Positions 1 through 9,054 of a DNA stretch of 64,000 nucleotides are shown one piece after another. Numbering within the stretch: position 1 is the stretch's first letter; every line of letters begins with the position of its first letter. The notes below the pieces were generated by a model. The model saw nothing but the letters and a program-made list of their open reading frames with translations. It was not told the origin of the DNA and made no database searches. Source of the DNA: Paraburkholderia flava (GTDB lineage: Bacteria; Pseudomonadota; Gammaproteobacteria; Burkholderiales; Burkholderiaceae); contig NZ_SMRO01000004.1 in NCBI RefSeq assembly GCF_004359985.1, positions 459,049 through 523,048 on the forward strand, read 5' to 3'. The translations under genes were made by a program, and so were the position numbers.

Positions 1-150
1 CAAGACAGCGTGGCGTACTTCCTGCGCAACTCGAGTTCGATGAGCGATGCCAATGGTCACCTTCTTGCGGATCCCGATGCGCGCTGCCGTGCCGTCGGTT
101 GCGGCGGGGCGTGGCGGTGGGTGACGGGGTTGATCAGGGGCTTTCTGTGA
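1..150 (+). CDS. C-terminal end of an unidentified protein (partial)
   Basis: Frame 1 is open from the first base to a TGA at 148-150 and gives 49 residues ending in a Trp-rich stretch (AWRWVTGLIRGFL). The start lies off the left edge. I do not recognise the family. It is called because the frame is open to the edge and its codons are GC-rich like those of neighbouring genes; a chance open frame of this length remains possible. The bases up to 309 hold nothing I can identify. Confidence 0.35.
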   Translation, partial: QDSVAYFLRNSSSMSDANGHLLADPDARCRAVGCGGAWRWVTGLIRGFL

Positions 151-309
151 GGGCGGTGTGCGCTGTCGCTGAACTACGTGGTCCGTTCGGGGCATCGCCC
201 GAGTTGTGTCGTGCGGGCGTCGGCCAAGAAGCGACGCTCGACGGCGCTTCGTGCATCGTCAACAATCAGACAATGGTGCTCGTCCAGCCACTGTGATTTC
301 GCTGTCCCG

Positions 310-870
310 TTACGCAGATTTTGTTGGTCCGTCCACATCGAAATTGACGCCACGTAGTCGAAGTGCTTTACATACCTTGTCCAACACGGCGTCGTTATCG
401 CTAGCACCTACGAAATAACGCTCATTGCCGAGCGCGTCCAGGCCGGACGGGAGTGCAAATATAGGAGAAATTTGGTTTCTCACTGTTCCTTCGAAATAGT
501 AGCTATACCTGTTGGTCTGGTCATTGGATGAGTAGACGCACTGAAATCCGTTGAGCCAAGTAGCAAATTCCTGACTGATGCGATATAGAGCGGGATAGAG
601 CCTTCGAACGGCGCTGGTACGAAAATGCACCTCACCGACCGTCCATAGCATTTCGCGGGTCCTACGCGGAGCGGCGACTGTGACGATTGGTGATTTCTCA
701 GCATCGACGGAACCGTCCGCCGCATATTGCAGCACTCCAAGATCAGCAAAGTACAGAACGACGTGGGTTGCCGTTGCCACTTCCCGCGGTGGTTCCTTCA
801 ATTGCCGAAACCATGCTAGTACGGCGGCACTATCCGCCGGATCAGCGATGAATCGATAGGAGTTACCCAT
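310..870 (-). CDS. Hypothetical protein, 186 aa
   Basis: The frame starts at an ATG at 870 (MGNSYRF...) and stops at 310. The protein has no signal peptide or membrane segment, is rich in aromatic residues, and looks like a small soluble globular protein. Base composition is lower in GC than the surrounding genes, which hints at recent acquisition. No clear Shine-Dalgarno precedes the ATG. It converges on the partial gene at 1-150. No function can be assigned; an immunity-type or other accessory role would be speculation. Confidence 0.5.
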   Translation of the reverse strand: MGNSYRFIADPADSAAVLAWFRQLKEPPREVATATHVVLYFADLGVLQYAADGSVDAEKSPIVTVAAPRRTREMLWTVGEVHFRTSAVRRLYPALYRISQEFATWLNGFQCVYSSNDQTNRYSYYFEGTVRNQISPIFALPSGLDALGNERYFVGASDNDAVLDKVCKALRLRGVNFDVDGPTKSA

Positions 871-1195
871 ATGGAGCGTTGTTTTGGGGTGACGGTCGAT
901 GTTATCAGGCGTGAGACACAGCGATTTAGACTGAATGTCTGTTGTCGGGATCGCTCATTGACCGCTATGGGTCGACTACGGACGATCGCACACGAAAAGC
1001 TGCTACAACTCAGGCTCGAACGCTGGCCAGTTTCAAGAACTCTGAAGTACTGATCCAGGCACTCGCGCCGCGACCACAAGTAAGCACCTGATCTTTTACG
1101 CGCGCCGTCGCGATAACCGTGACGCTTTACGTCAACGCACTGCAATGATCGGCGGCGCGCGATCGTGTGTGCCACTTCTTCGACCGACCGCCCCC
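871..1195. other. Intergenic stretch with one inverted repeat
   Basis: There is no convincing gene: short open frames on both strands lack ribosome sites. At 1120-1134 there is a perfect inverted repeat, TGACG-N5-CGTCA, that could be a regulator site for the leftward gene ending at 310, whose start is about 250 bases away. Confidence 0.35.
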
Positions 1196-1954
1196 TCAAG
1201 GCACCTGACGCGTAGGCCGAAACAGAATCTCGTTCACGTCCATGTCCTCGGGTTGATCGATCGCGAACGCAACCGCGCGCGCAAACGACTCCGCCGAAAT
1301 CGCAGTGGCCTCGTAGAAACCCCGCGTGCCCTCTGCGATATCGGGCTCGACGATGCTGTCCTTCAGTTCGCTATCGACGGCACCCGGCGACACGATCGTC
1401 GTGCGGATATTCCACTGCTTGCTCTCCTGCCGTAGCCCTTCCGAAATGGCCCGCACCGCGTACTTGGTCGCGCTATAGACGGTTCCATTGACCATCACCT
1501 TATGCCCTGCCACCGACGACACGTTGATCACCTGTCCGGACATCTGCCGCTGCATGTGCGGCAGCGCTGCCGCGATGCCGTACAGCACGCCCTTCACATT
1601 CACGTCGATCATGCGATCCCATTCGTCGACCTTCAATCGATCGAGCGGAGCAAGCGGCATGAGTCCCGCGTTGTTGATCATCACGTCGATGCGTCCGAAG
1701 GTCTGCACCGCCGTGTCGACGAGACGCACGAGGTCGTCGCGCACGGTCACGTCGGTTGCGACGGCGAGCGCGCGCTGCTCATCGCGATTTAGTTCGTTGG
1801 CCAGTTGCTGCAGCCGGTCGATGCGTCGCGCGGCGAGCACGACACGCGCGCCGCGCTCGCTCAGAAGACGCGCAGCCGCTAGACCGAGCCCGCTGCTCGC
1901 GCCGGTGATAACGATGACCTTGCCTTTGATGTTGTCGCTCACGAGACTCTCCAT
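1196..1954 (-). CDS. Short-chain dehydrogenase/reductase (classical SDR)
   Basis: Cytoplasmic NAD(P)-dependent oxidoreductase of about 252 aa. The cofactor motif TGASSGLG lies near the N terminus, NNAG follows, and the catalytic YSATK lies in the second half with the preceding Ser in NVSSVAG. The frame is open to 1993, but the ATG at 1954 gives the usual N terminus ([18 protein letters not shown]). It is divergent from a LysR gene with a 139-base shared promoter region, so it is a likely target of that regulator. The substrate cannot be told from sequence. Confidence 0.85.
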   Translation of the reverse strand: MESLVSDNIKGKVIVITGASSGLGLAAARLLSERGARVVLAARRIDRLQQLANELNRDEQRALAVATDVTVRDDLVRLVDTAVQTFGRIDVMINNAGLMPLAPLDRLKVDEWDRMIDVNVKGVLYGIAAALPHMQRQMSGQVINVSSVAGHKVMVNGTVYSATKYAVRAISEGLRQESKQWNIRTTIVSPGAVDSELKDSIVEPDIAEGTRGFYEATAISAESFARAVAFAIDQPEDMDVNEILFRPTRQVP

Positions 1955-1988
1955 TGATGATGTCGAGCTCGATTGTAGGCAGTGGATT

Positions 1989-2017
1989 ATCAAGCCACTA
2001 GTAGCCTACGGCTTGAT
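1989..2017. promoter_or_regulatory. LysR-type operator candidate
   Basis: A perfect 8-bp inverted repeat, ATCAAGCC-N13-GGCTTGAT, lies in the divergent SDR/LysR promoter region. A further ATCAAG half-site follows at about 2029. Size and location fit a LysR-type binding site, but no regulator match was tested. Confidence 0.45.
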
Positions 2018-2093
2018 CCATACGCAAGATCAAGTTGATACTGCGAGCTTGCGCATTAACTCACGCATCATTCACGCATTCCAGGAGAGCGCC

Positions 2094-3062
2094 ATGCCGA
2101 TCAGCGATTTCCGCGCGATCGAAATTTTCACGAAGGCCGTCGAACTCGGCAGCATCCGGCGCGCTGCCGCGGCGCAAGGCATTAGCCCGCAGGCGGCAAG
2201 CCAGGCGCTCGCCGCGCTCGAGGCACGCCTGGGCGTACGCCTGCTTCATCGCACGACGCGCAGCATCGCGCTCACGTTCGAGGGACACCGCTTCCTCGAC
2301 ACCACTCAACCTGCGGTGGCGGCACTGGAACGCGCGATCGAATGCGTGCGTATCGCGAAGGACGAGATTGCCGGGCCGCTGCGCATCGTTGCGCCGAGGT
2401 ATTCATTCCTGCCGTTGCTGTGGCCTTTGATCGACGAGTTTTGCCGGCGCCATCCCGAGATTCAACCGGATGTGAAACTCGACGATCGCATCGGCAACTG
2501 GGTGCAAGACCGAACCGACGTCGGCTTTCGCATCGGCACGGCACCGGAGGATGGCGTCGCCGCTCGACGTCTGTTCGCGATGCAGTTGATTGTCTGCGCG
2601 GCACCGGCCTACATCGCGGCATACGGTGCACCGGACTCGATCGCGCAGCTTGCCTCGCATCGATGCAGCGTCTTCCGGCAACCCGATACGGGCCGCGTGC
2701 TGCCCTGGCTGCTCAAGGTCGACGGCGAGGTGATCTCTCATCACCTGTCCCCTGCGCTGTCGACGAACGATGCGCAGCTCGAGACCGAAGCGGTGCTGTC
2801 GGGTCATGTGATCGGGTTGCTGTCGGGTCTGTCGGCAGCACCGTTGATTCGCTCGGGGCAACTCGTGCCGCTGCTCGTGGATCACGTCACCGACCACATG
2901 GGCGTTCACGTCTATTACGGCAGCCGCACGGCGCAGCCTTCGCGGGTTCGAGCGTTTATCGATCTGGCGGTGGAGCGGCTCGGCGATTCGTCCGCGTACG
3001 TGCTGGATGCGCGCGAACTGGCTGCGGCGGAGGCGAAGGGGCGCAGAAAGCGGCGGCGGTGA
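2094..3062 (+). CDS. LysR-family transcriptional regulator
   Basis: DNA-binding activator/repressor of 322 aa. The N-terminal winged HTH (FRAIEIFTKAVELGS, then SPQAASQALAALEARLGVRL) is followed by a periplasmic-binding-like effector domain. The ATG at 2094 is chosen because AGGAG lies just upstream at 2083-2087; the frame stays open further upstream without a good start. The C terminus is basic (GRRKRRR). It is divergent from the SDR gene at 1196-1954, the usual arrangement for a LysR regulator and its target. Confidence 0.9.
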   Translation: MPISDFRAIEIFTKAVELGSIRRAAAAQGISPQAASQALAALEARLGVRLLHRTTRSIALTFEGHRFLDTTQPAVAALERAIECVRIAKDEIAGPLRIVAPRYSFLPLLWPLIDEFCRRHPEIQPDVKLDDRIGNWVQDRTDVGFRIGTAPEDGVAARRLFAMQLIVCAAPAYIAAYGAPDSIAQLASHRCSVFRQPDTGRVLPWLLKVDGEVISHHLSPALSTNDAQLETEAVLSGHVIGLLSGLSAAPLIRSGQLVPLLVDHVTDHMGVHVYYGSRTAQPSRVRAFIDLAVERLGDSSAYVLDARELAAAEAKGRRKRRR

Positions 3063-3129
3063 TGGCTGCGTTTGCGTTTGGTGCGCTAGATCCTGCTGCG
3101 GAGTAGAGAAACAAATCTCGACAGCAGGC

Positions 3130-4410
3130 TCACCGCCCTGCCATCACATCCGCAAGCGCCGCCGTCACCTTGTCGACCGCAGTAGCCGATCCATTGGCTC
3201 CGTGCCGAAAGAGGTACATGTCCTTCGGATACCACACGGACTGATTGCCGCTGCGCTGCCACCGCCAGTCCGTGCCGGTGCGCGGCAACATCAGCCAGCA
3301 TGCAACGCCGAGCGCACCGGCGACATGAGCCACCGCCGTATCGACGCAGATGACGAGATTCAACTGAGCCACGATCGCCGCCGTGTCGGCGAAATCGCGG
3401 ATCTCGTTCCCGACGCACAGAATCGGCTGCTGTGTTTCGCAGCCCGCTACCTCACGCTCCGCATCGCCCACCTGCAAGCTGACGAAGCGAACGCCTTCTA
3501 CAGACCACAGCGGCAGCAGATCGGAGAAATGCCGCAGCGATCGTTCTCTATCGTTGTCGTGTTCGGGGTTGCCTTTCCACACGAGTCCGACACGCACGCC
3601 ATCACGCGGCAGACGTTCGCGCCATGCATCGAGCCGGTTCGTGAACACGCCGACGTACGGGATCTCCGCAGGAATCGATTCGAGCGTCGTGCCGACGTGG
3701 TAAGGCACGCTCATCACGGAGTCCCAGTAGTCGTGAGCATGCAGCGCCTGAGGATCCGTGACGACAGCGTCGATGCCCTGCACCGTTCGCAATAGCGCCG
3801 CGAGTTCAGGCTTGCAGACCATCGTCAGCGTCCGCACTCCTCGCGCCTTCAGCAGCGACGCATAACGCGCGAACTGGATCGTGTCGCCATAGCCCTGCTC
3901 CGGCAGCAGCAACAACGTCTTGCCGTTCAGATCCTCGCCGTTCCAGCGCGGAAACGGCAACGTGCCGTGCTCCCGAAAAACCTGCAGACGCGCTTCGTAA
4001 AGCGGCCAGCCTTCCGCATAACGCCCGGCGGCCAGCAGGAACAATCCGAAGTCGAAACGCGCCTCGTCGAAATCGGGCCGCAGTTCGAGCACACGACGAT
4101 ATTCGGTTTCCGCGCGATCGTATTCGCCCAGCGCGTCGAGAGCGCCCGCGAGGTTTTGCCGGATCTCCGCCGAGTCGCGTATCAGTTCGAGTGCATGTTC
4201 GTAGTGCTGTTGCGCTTCGCTGTTGCGGCCGGACTGCCGCAAGAGGTTCGCGAGGTTGTTGTGCGCGATGCCGTGGCGGCTGTCGGTTGCGAGCAGCCCC
4301 CGGTAGAGGGCTTCGGCCTGCATCGGATCGCCGCGTTCATGCGCGGCCAGCGCGGCCTCGACGAGCGCGTGTCCGGCGTTGGGCGGCTGGATGAGAATCT
4401 TCGGTTGCAT
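3130..4410 (-). CDS. TPR-repeat protein with glycosyltransferase-9-like domain
   Basis: A 426-aa soluble protein. Residues about 15-145 are tetratricopeptide repeats (A-x-Y-R-G-L, Y-E-H-A-L-E-L, Y-R-R-V-L-E-L-R-P units). The C-terminal half resembles heptosyltransferase-like GT9 folds, with LLPEQGYGDTIQFARY, RVGLVWKGNPEHDND and CVDTAVAHVAGALG. Proteins of this architecture are often annotated only as TPR proteins; a role in glycosylation is inferred from the fold. It is followed on the same strand by nothing obviously related. Confidence 0.8.
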   Translation of the reverse strand: MQPKILIQPPNAGHALVEAALAAHERGDPMQAEALYRGLLATDSRHGIAHNNLANLLRQSGRNSEAQQHYEHALELIRDSAEIRQNLAGALDALGEYDRAETEYRRVLELRPDFDEARFDFGLFLLAAGRYAEGWPLYEARLQVFREHGTLPFPRWNGEDLNGKTLLLLPEQGYGDTIQFARYASLLKARGVRTLTMVCKPELAALLRTVQGIDAVVTDPQALHAHDYWDSVMSVPYHVGTTLESIPAEIPYVGVFTNRLDAWRERLPRDGVRVGLVWKGNPEHDNDRERSLRHFSDLLPLWSVEGVRFVSLQVGDAEREVAGCETQQPILCVGNEIRDFADTAAIVAQLNLVICVDTAVAHVAGALGVACWLMLPRTGTDWRWQRSGNQSVWYPKDMYLFRHGANGSATAVDKVTAALADVMAGR

Positions 4411-4444
4411 GGGGCGAGTTTAATCGTCGCGGTGAAGGGCGAGC

Positions 4445-5524
4445 TTACTGTACCTGCGGACACGTGGACGGCACCGTCTCGCCGAACAGCACCGCCAGCC
4501 CGCACGCCGACGTGAACATGCCGCGATTGTCGTGCCCCACACCCGGCACTTCGACTACATGTTGTGCAAGCGCCGCATGACGATGCTTCAGATAATCGAA
4601 ATACGACAGCCCGCGCGCGAGGCGATATGGACCTTGAGCCATCCCCGCACACGATCGATCGATGAAATGCGTGTACGGATTCGTATCGACCATACCGAGC
4701 AGGTACACGACGTTGCGCTGCGCGTACCGCGCTTCGACTTCATCCAGAGGCTGCGATGTGACGTACGCGGGCGCATCGTTCATTCCATACTTCCATTGAT
4801 CGACCTTCGGGCATGCAGCGACATCGGCCGGCTGAAAAGTCCCTTGCGTGGGCCGCTGGTTGTCGAAGTACAGATAGCTCGATGCATTCGCGACCACATA
4901 TCGAACGTCGATGCCGCGCTCACGCAGCATCGTCTCGCCATGGCCCATCACCGCGTAACGTTGAACGACCTGCGCACCCGCCGAATGACCCGCGACGACG
5001 ACCGTTTTCAGCGCCGGGTAGAGACGGCGGTCGGCGAAATGTTCGAGCAGTGCGTCGAGTGCGGAGAAAGAACTGATCGGCGCCGGACTGCGCGCGGCGC
5101 TGCCGCCTTTCCAGCCTTCCTGAGTCCATGCGAGTGTGTCGGGCGGCAACTTGAACTGCGTGACGTCGAAGGACGTCAGAAACTGCGGCGCGACGATCAT
5201 CGTGTTTTGCCCGGCTGCGCCTGCGCCCTGCACTACTTCACGTCCCGACTCGAAGTAAACGTCCGCGTTGCGCAGCGTTCCGTGCACGATCAGCAGCACG
5301 CGTTGTACGTCGGATGCCGGTGCGTCGATCGGACGATCCGCGTATACCGGCAATTGTCCCGTGCCTTCCGGTGTCGTGACGGTGACGCGTTGATCCGCTA
5401 CCCGCGCAACGGGCGCGTTTGGTCCGGCTTTCTTCGTGCTATCTGCTGCGTGGGCAGTGCCGCACCAGGACGCGATGGACACGACTAAAACCCATAACAC
5501 CGACAACACTCGATTCGTCGACAT
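4445..5524 (-). CDS. Secreted alpha/beta-hydrolase
   Basis: A protein of about 359 aa with an N-terminal signal peptide ending GTAHA. The alpha/beta-hydrolase core shows LLIVHGTLRNAD (oxyanion region), the nucleophile elbow GHSAG with Ser at about residue 181, and a late VGHDNRG His. The ATG at 5524 is preferred over the upstream one at 5611 because it places the signal peptide at the N terminus. It is probably an exported esterase or related hydrolase. It starts 34 bases upstream of the TPR gene and may share a promoter; no functional link is evident. Confidence 0.75.
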   Translation of the reverse strand: MSTNRVLSVLWVLVVSIASWCGTAHAADSTKKAGPNAPVARVADQRVTVTTPEGTGQLPVYADRPIDAPASDVQRVLLIVHGTLRNADVYFESGREVVQGAGAAGQNTMIVAPQFLTSFDVTQFKLPPDTLAWTQEGWKGGSAARSPAPISSFSALDALLEHFADRRLYPALKTVVVAGHSAGAQVVQRYAVMGHGETMLRERGIDVRYVVANASSYLYFDNQRPTQGTFQPADVAACPKVDQWKYGMNDAPAYVTSQPLDEVEARYAQRNVVYLLGMVDTNPYTHFIDRSCAGMAQGPYRLARGLSYFDYLKHRHAALAQHVVEVPGVGHDNRGMFTSACGLAVLFGETVPSTCPQVQ

Positions 5525-5670
5525 AGGCTGGAAGCTCTCAGGAAATCCCGATGGTCGGGATGCGTTAGTCACGCAGGGTCGCGCAGACGCAAGCACGATA
5601 GCCCACGACACATAAGGCTATGCACGATCTCAAGCAGGCTCACTCTAGCAGCATGCAGTTGCCGCATGCA

Positions 5671-5702
5671 GATCGGCCATCCGGATCGGCCATCCGGATC
5701 GG
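5671..5702. repeat. Short 13-bp tandem repeat
   Basis: Two and a half copies of GATCGGCCATCCG lie head to tail between the divergent genes at 5524 and 5776. Just before it, GCATGC-N7-GCATGC could fold as a small hairpin. No function is known. Confidence 0.6.
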
Positions 5703-5775
5703 AATACATTTAGTATGACGCAGCATGACAGCGGGCTTCCATTGAGCCGTCGAGATCGTCAGGAGGGGTTCAGGT

Positions 5776-6276
5776 ATGCAATCGGATACGCAGAACGGCA
5801 CAGCGTGGCTGGGCGCCGTGCCACTGGGCATGCTCGTTGTGCTGGTCGTCGGGCTGATCGCGCTGACGGCTCTCTTTTTCTTGCGCCGCAAATTGAACGC
5901 CCGCGCCACGCCGCTAACCGTGCGTGCCGACGGCGGCGTCGCAGTCCCACTGATCGCGGCCTTCGGCGGCTGGAAAGGGATTCCGTGGATCACCACCACC
6001 CAGTCCAATATCGCTCCGCTGCTCGTGCTGCACGAGACGGATATCGAGTACCGCATCGTCCGGCTAAAACGCCGGGCCTACACGGATATTTCGAACGTCG
6101 ATGTGCGGACGGCAATCGGCACGGTCAACGTCGTGCTCGAGTTTCGCGACTCGATCAAAAGCTTCGCGGGAAACACGGCGAACCGGGACAACGCGCGCAA
6201 CGCATTGAACATGCTCGCGAGCAAAGGCTGCCCGCTGAGTACGCGAGCGCAGGCGTTTCTGTCGACCACCGCGTGA
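5776..6276 (+). CDS. Small membrane-anchored hypothetical protein
   Basis: A 166-aa protein with one N-terminal transmembrane helix (about residues 15-37, rich in Val/Leu) followed by a basic stop-transfer (RRKLNAR) and a cytoplasmic domain of about 125 aa. An excellent Shine-Dalgarno (AGGAGGGG) lies 7 bases before the ATG. I do not recognise the soluble domain; its alternating beta-like pattern (IEYRIVRLKRRAYTDISNVDV) suggests a PH-like fold, which is a guess. Confidence 0.75.
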   Translation: MQSDTQNGTAWLGAVPLGMLVVLVVGLIALTALFFLRRKLNARATPLTVRADGGVAVPLIAAFGGWKGIPWITTTQSNIAPLLVLHETDIEYRIVRLKRRAYTDISNVDVRTAIGTVNVVLEFRDSIKSFAGNTANRDNARNALNMLASKGCPLSTRAQAFLSTTA

Positions 6277-6327
6277 ATTCCAGCGGCTACGTAGAGGCTA
6301 AACCGGTCTCTCGTACTCGCCGCAGAC

Positions 6328-6687
6328 TCAAGACGGCAAACCGCCCGACGGCGACTCCGAACCGGCATTACCTCGAACAAACCGGTGCTCCAGACGAACG
6401 CGCAGCACGTCCTCGAGCTTCGACAGCTGCTCGCGCAGTGCCCGCGCCTGTTGTTCGTCGATATCGTCCAGAACGATTTTCTGCTCGAGGAGGTTGCCGC
6501 GAGGGACCATCGTCCAGTGCGTGACCGACGCCTGCCCGTTCTTCAGATGCGCGGCAGCGCGAGCGACGACATCCAGATTGATATCGGAGACGAGATGGAT
6601 GGTGTGGGTCAATCGAAAGCCCGGCAGACACTGCGACCAGCTGTCTTCGGATTTCAGTGCGGGGGACGGTGACGTATCTTGATGCAT
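6328..6687 (-). CDS. Small ACT-like domain protein
   Basis: A 119-aa protein that starts at the ATG at 6687 with GGAG 8 bases upstream. The core (THTIHLVSDINLDVVARAAA... NLLEQKIVLDDIDEQQARALREQL) has the beta-alpha-beta-beta-alpha-beta rhythm of an ACT domain, like the small regulatory chains of acetolactate synthase. No catalytic partner is adjacent, so a free-standing amino-acid-sensing role is inferred only. It converges on the membrane protein gene at 5776-6276. Confidence 0.6.
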   Translation of the reverse strand: MHQDTSPSPALKSEDSWSQCLPGFRLTHTIHLVSDINLDVVARAAAHLKNGQASVTHWTMVPRGNLLEQKIVLDDIDEQQARALREQLSKLEDVLRVRLEHRFVRGNAGSESPSGGLPS

Positions 6688-6963
6688 AGCGACTCCGGAT
6701 AAACATTAAATTCGAACCGGTGCCAGCTATGCTGCTCCCGCTTCGTTGCCGACCATCGGCCGCATCGCCTTGAGGCAGCCACCTTGCCCGGGGAGGCAGG
6801 TTGGCGTTCGTACCGTGAGGTACCAACTCTGGATGCAGGCGTAAGTCTAGCAGATTGATTCGCAGCGTGCGTTGGCCCGCGAACCGAACGGAATAAAGCC
6901 GAAGCTGGGACGTTATCTGCCATTGAACGTCTCAGTCGAACGCTTTCGCATGGAACTTACAGG
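6688..6963. other. 276-base divergent region with a possible structured leader
   Basis: This lies between the leftward ACT-like gene and rightward RidA. On the minus strand a GTACC-TCAC-GGTAC hairpin lies at about 6813-6826 inside a TTGG...CCAA closing pair, followed by GC-rich complementary stretches, then the ACT-like start. It could be a structured 5' leader. It matches no riboswitch class I can recall. No gene was seen. Confidence 0.3.
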
Positions 6964-7419
6964 ATGAAATTTTCCGACCGTCTGGCGCAGCTCGGCCTGA
7001 CCCTGCCCGCGCCGATCTCGCCGCTCGGGTCCTATCGAACGGTGTCGGTGTCCGGCAATCAATTGTTCGTGTCGGGACTCGGCCCGTTCGAGAACGGCAA
7101 GCCGATGGTGGGCATCGTCGGCGACGATCTGTCGCTCGAACGTGCGCAGGAAGCAGCGCGTCTGACGATGCTGATGATCTTCGCGTGTGTGGATCGCGCG
7201 TATGGGATGGATAACGTCGAGCGTTGCAGCAGACTCACCGTCTACGTGCGCGCGGCGCAATCGTTCACGCAGCATCCGCGTGTTGCGGACGGTGCGAGCG
7301 ATCTGCTGCTCGCACTGTTCGGCGACGACGCATTGCCGGCGCGCAGCGCGCTCGGTGTGTACACGCTGCCGATGGGTATTCCGGTCGAGATCGACAGCGT
7401 CTTCGAATTGAAGCGTTGA
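6964..7419 (+). CDS. RidA/YjgF/YER057c-family protein
   Basis: A 151-aa member of the reactive-intermediate deaminase superfamily. Hallmarks are GNQLFVSGLGPF, the ACVDRAYGMDNVERCSRLTVYV helix-strand, and the C-terminal PARSALGVYTLPMGIPVEID with the conserved Arg that anchors imine/enamine substrates in RidA. It belongs to the longer YjgH-like branch rather than canonical 128-aa RidA, so deaminase activity is plausible but not certain. It converges on the class II aldolase gene, whose stop is 15 bases away. Confidence 0.85.
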   Translation: MKFSDRLAQLGLTLPAPISPLGSYRTVSVSGNQLFVSGLGPFENGKPMVGIVGDDLSLERAQEAARLTMLMIFACVDRAYGMDNVERCSRLTVYVRAAQSFTQHPRVADGASDLLLALFGDDALPARSALGVYTLPMGIPVEIDSVFELKR

Positions 7420-7434
7420 CTGACGCGCTTGGCG

Positions 7435-8223
7435 TTATCGATCGAACGCGATTCCGCGTCGGCGTAATTCGCGCATCCCGCTGTCGAGATGCGCACGCGC
7501 ACTCTCCGGATCGCCGATGCGCATCTGTTCGTACGCGCGTTGCGCGATGTCGTGCGGCACCGGTTTCAACGGACGGTTCGCGCTCATCGCCTTCAACTGC
7601 ACCTCGGCTGCTCGCTCGAGGTAATACAGATCGTCCCACGCTTCGGCGATCGTCGGCCCCGCGATCATCACGCCGTGATTCTTCAGGAACAGCACGTCCG
7701 CATCGCCCATCGCGGCGGCGATGCGATCGCCCTCCGATGCGTCGAGCGCGAGACCGTTGTAGTGCTCGTCAACGGCGGTGCGTCCGTAGAACTTCAACGC
7801 GGTCTGTCCGAGCCACAGCAGCGGCGTCCCTTCCAGCAGACACAGCGCGGTGGCGTTCGGCATGTGCGTGTGGAAAGCCGCTTTTACACGCGGCATCTGC
7901 CGGTGCACCCGTGCGTGAATGTAGAACGCGGTTGCCTCAGGTCGGCCCTCGCCCGCGACGACACGTCCATCGAAATCGCACACCAGCAGCCGCGACGCGG
8001 TGATTTCCGAAAACGCGTAGCCATACGGATTGACGAGGAACAGATCGTCATGACCCGGCACAACCGCCGAGAAGTGATTGCACACGCCCTCTTCGAACCC
8101 ATGCTGCGAGGCAAGCTGGAAGCACGCGGCAAGCTCGATGCGCGCCTGCGCAATCGCGTCGCTGTCCAGATGAAGATGCAGCGACGGCGCTGCTGTGCTG
8201 TCGATCGAAAGCGTGTGAGCCAT
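7435..8223 (-). CDS. Class II aldolase/adducin-family protein
   Basis: A 262-aa cytoplasmic metal-dependent aldolase-type protein. Zinc ligands are visible as HTHMP (residues about 118-122) and the distal His in FLKNHGVMIAG; GVCNHFSAVVPG gives the substrate loop. The family includes L-fuculose-phosphate aldolase-type enzymes and decarboxylases, so the reaction is uncertain. It lies 18 bases downstream of the HAD gene on the same strand, most likely in one operon. Confidence 0.85.
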   Translation of the reverse strand: MAHTLSIDSTAAPSLHLHLDSDAIAQARIELAACFQLASQHGFEEGVCNHFSAVVPGHDDLFLVNPYGYAFSEITASRLLVCDFDGRVVAGEGRPEATAFYIHARVHRQMPRVKAAFHTHMPNATALCLLEGTPLLWLGQTALKFYGRTAVDEHYNGLALDASEGDRIAAAMGDADVLFLKNHGVMIAGPTIAEAWDDLYYLERAAEVQLKAMSANRPLKPVPHDIAQRAYEQMRIGDPESARAHLDSGMRELRRRGIAFDR

Positions 8224-8241
8224 GTTCTCCGCTCCTGAAAT

Positions 8242-8946
8242 TCACCAGCCTGCCGATGCGAACAACGGCGGCACATGATCGAGTGCCGGCAGCGTCGCGT
8301 CGGGCGTGTAGTCGGGCAATAACGTGCGACCTGTGCCGCGATCGATCCATACGCAGCGGAACCCGATGTCGCGCGCGGCCGCGTGATCCAGATGCGGACT
8401 CGCGCAGATATGCACGACGTCGTCCTTCGATACACCCAGTTGCCCGTGCGCGTAATCGAACAGCCGCCGATCCGGCTTGTACGCGCCGCCCTGCTGCGCC
8501 GTCACCACGCGATCGATGGTGCCGCCCAGCTGTGCGACGTTGCCCGCGATGATGTCGTCGTCGGTATTCGACACGATACACAAACGATAACCGCTTTCCT
8601 TCAAGCGCCGCAGACTGTCGACCACTTCGGGAAACGGCGGCATCGCCGATATGCTACCGGTCAACAGTGCGGCGTCGATAGCGTCGCTGCGCACGCCGAA
8701 TTCGTCGAGCGCGAGACGCAGGCCCTCACCGGCGAGTTGCCGGAACGCGCGCTGCGGCCACAGACGCTCCAGCTCGTGCTCGTACCGGTCATAGGCCGTG
8801 AGCAGTTGTGCGGCGTCGATATCGTCGCGCCCCTTGCGACGCAGAATCTCGCCCACTGCAGCGAGCAGCCCTTCGTCCCATTGAATAAGCGTGCCGTAGC
8901 AATCGAATGTGAGCCACTGCGGGCGCGGAGTTCCTGGAAGCGACAT
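8242..8946 (-). CDS. HAD-superfamily haloacid dehalogenase, type II-like
   Basis: A 234-aa HAD hydrolase. Motif I is FDCYGTLIQWDEG with the nucleophilic Asp, motif II is IVSNTDDD, and the late acidic motif lies in HICASPHLDHAAARDIGF. FDCYGTL(I/V)xW is typical of L-2-haloacid dehalogenases and relatives. The ATG at 8946 is chosen because AGGAGA sits 7 bases upstream. It is the first gene of a likely operon with the aldolase and is divergent from a LysR gene with about 108 bases between them, so it is probably controlled by it. Confidence 0.85.
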   Translation of the reverse strand: MSLPGTPRPQWLTFDCYGTLIQWDEGLLAAVGEILRRKGRDDIDAAQLLTAYDRYEHELERLWPQRAFRQLAGEGLRLALDEFGVRSDAIDAALLTGSISAMPPFPEVVDSLRRLKESGYRLCIVSNTDDDIIAGNVAQLGGTIDRVVTAQQGGAYKPDRRLFDYAHGQLGVSKDDVVHICASPHLDHAAARDIGFRCVWIDRGTGRTLLPDYTPDATLPALDHVPPLFASAGW

Positions 8947-9054
8947 GCGTGTTCTCCTGATCAAGCGTTCAGGTTAGCGATGTCGTCCGATATCGGGAAA
9001 TTAAATTATCATCTCGACATCAGTTGAATCCTGAATAAGCGCCCTTCTGCTCCC

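Noticed and set aside
1488..2093. Upstream extension of the LysR gene
   Set aside because: It runs antisense through the SDR gene; the ATG at 2094 has a good ribosome site and the family N terminus.
5671..5702. CRISPR-like repeat
   Set aside because: Only 2.5 abutting 13-bp copies with no spacers.
6705..6725. tRNA T-loop-like GGTTCGAAT on the minus strand
   Set aside because: The flanking bases do not form a T-stem and no acceptor or anticodon arm is present.
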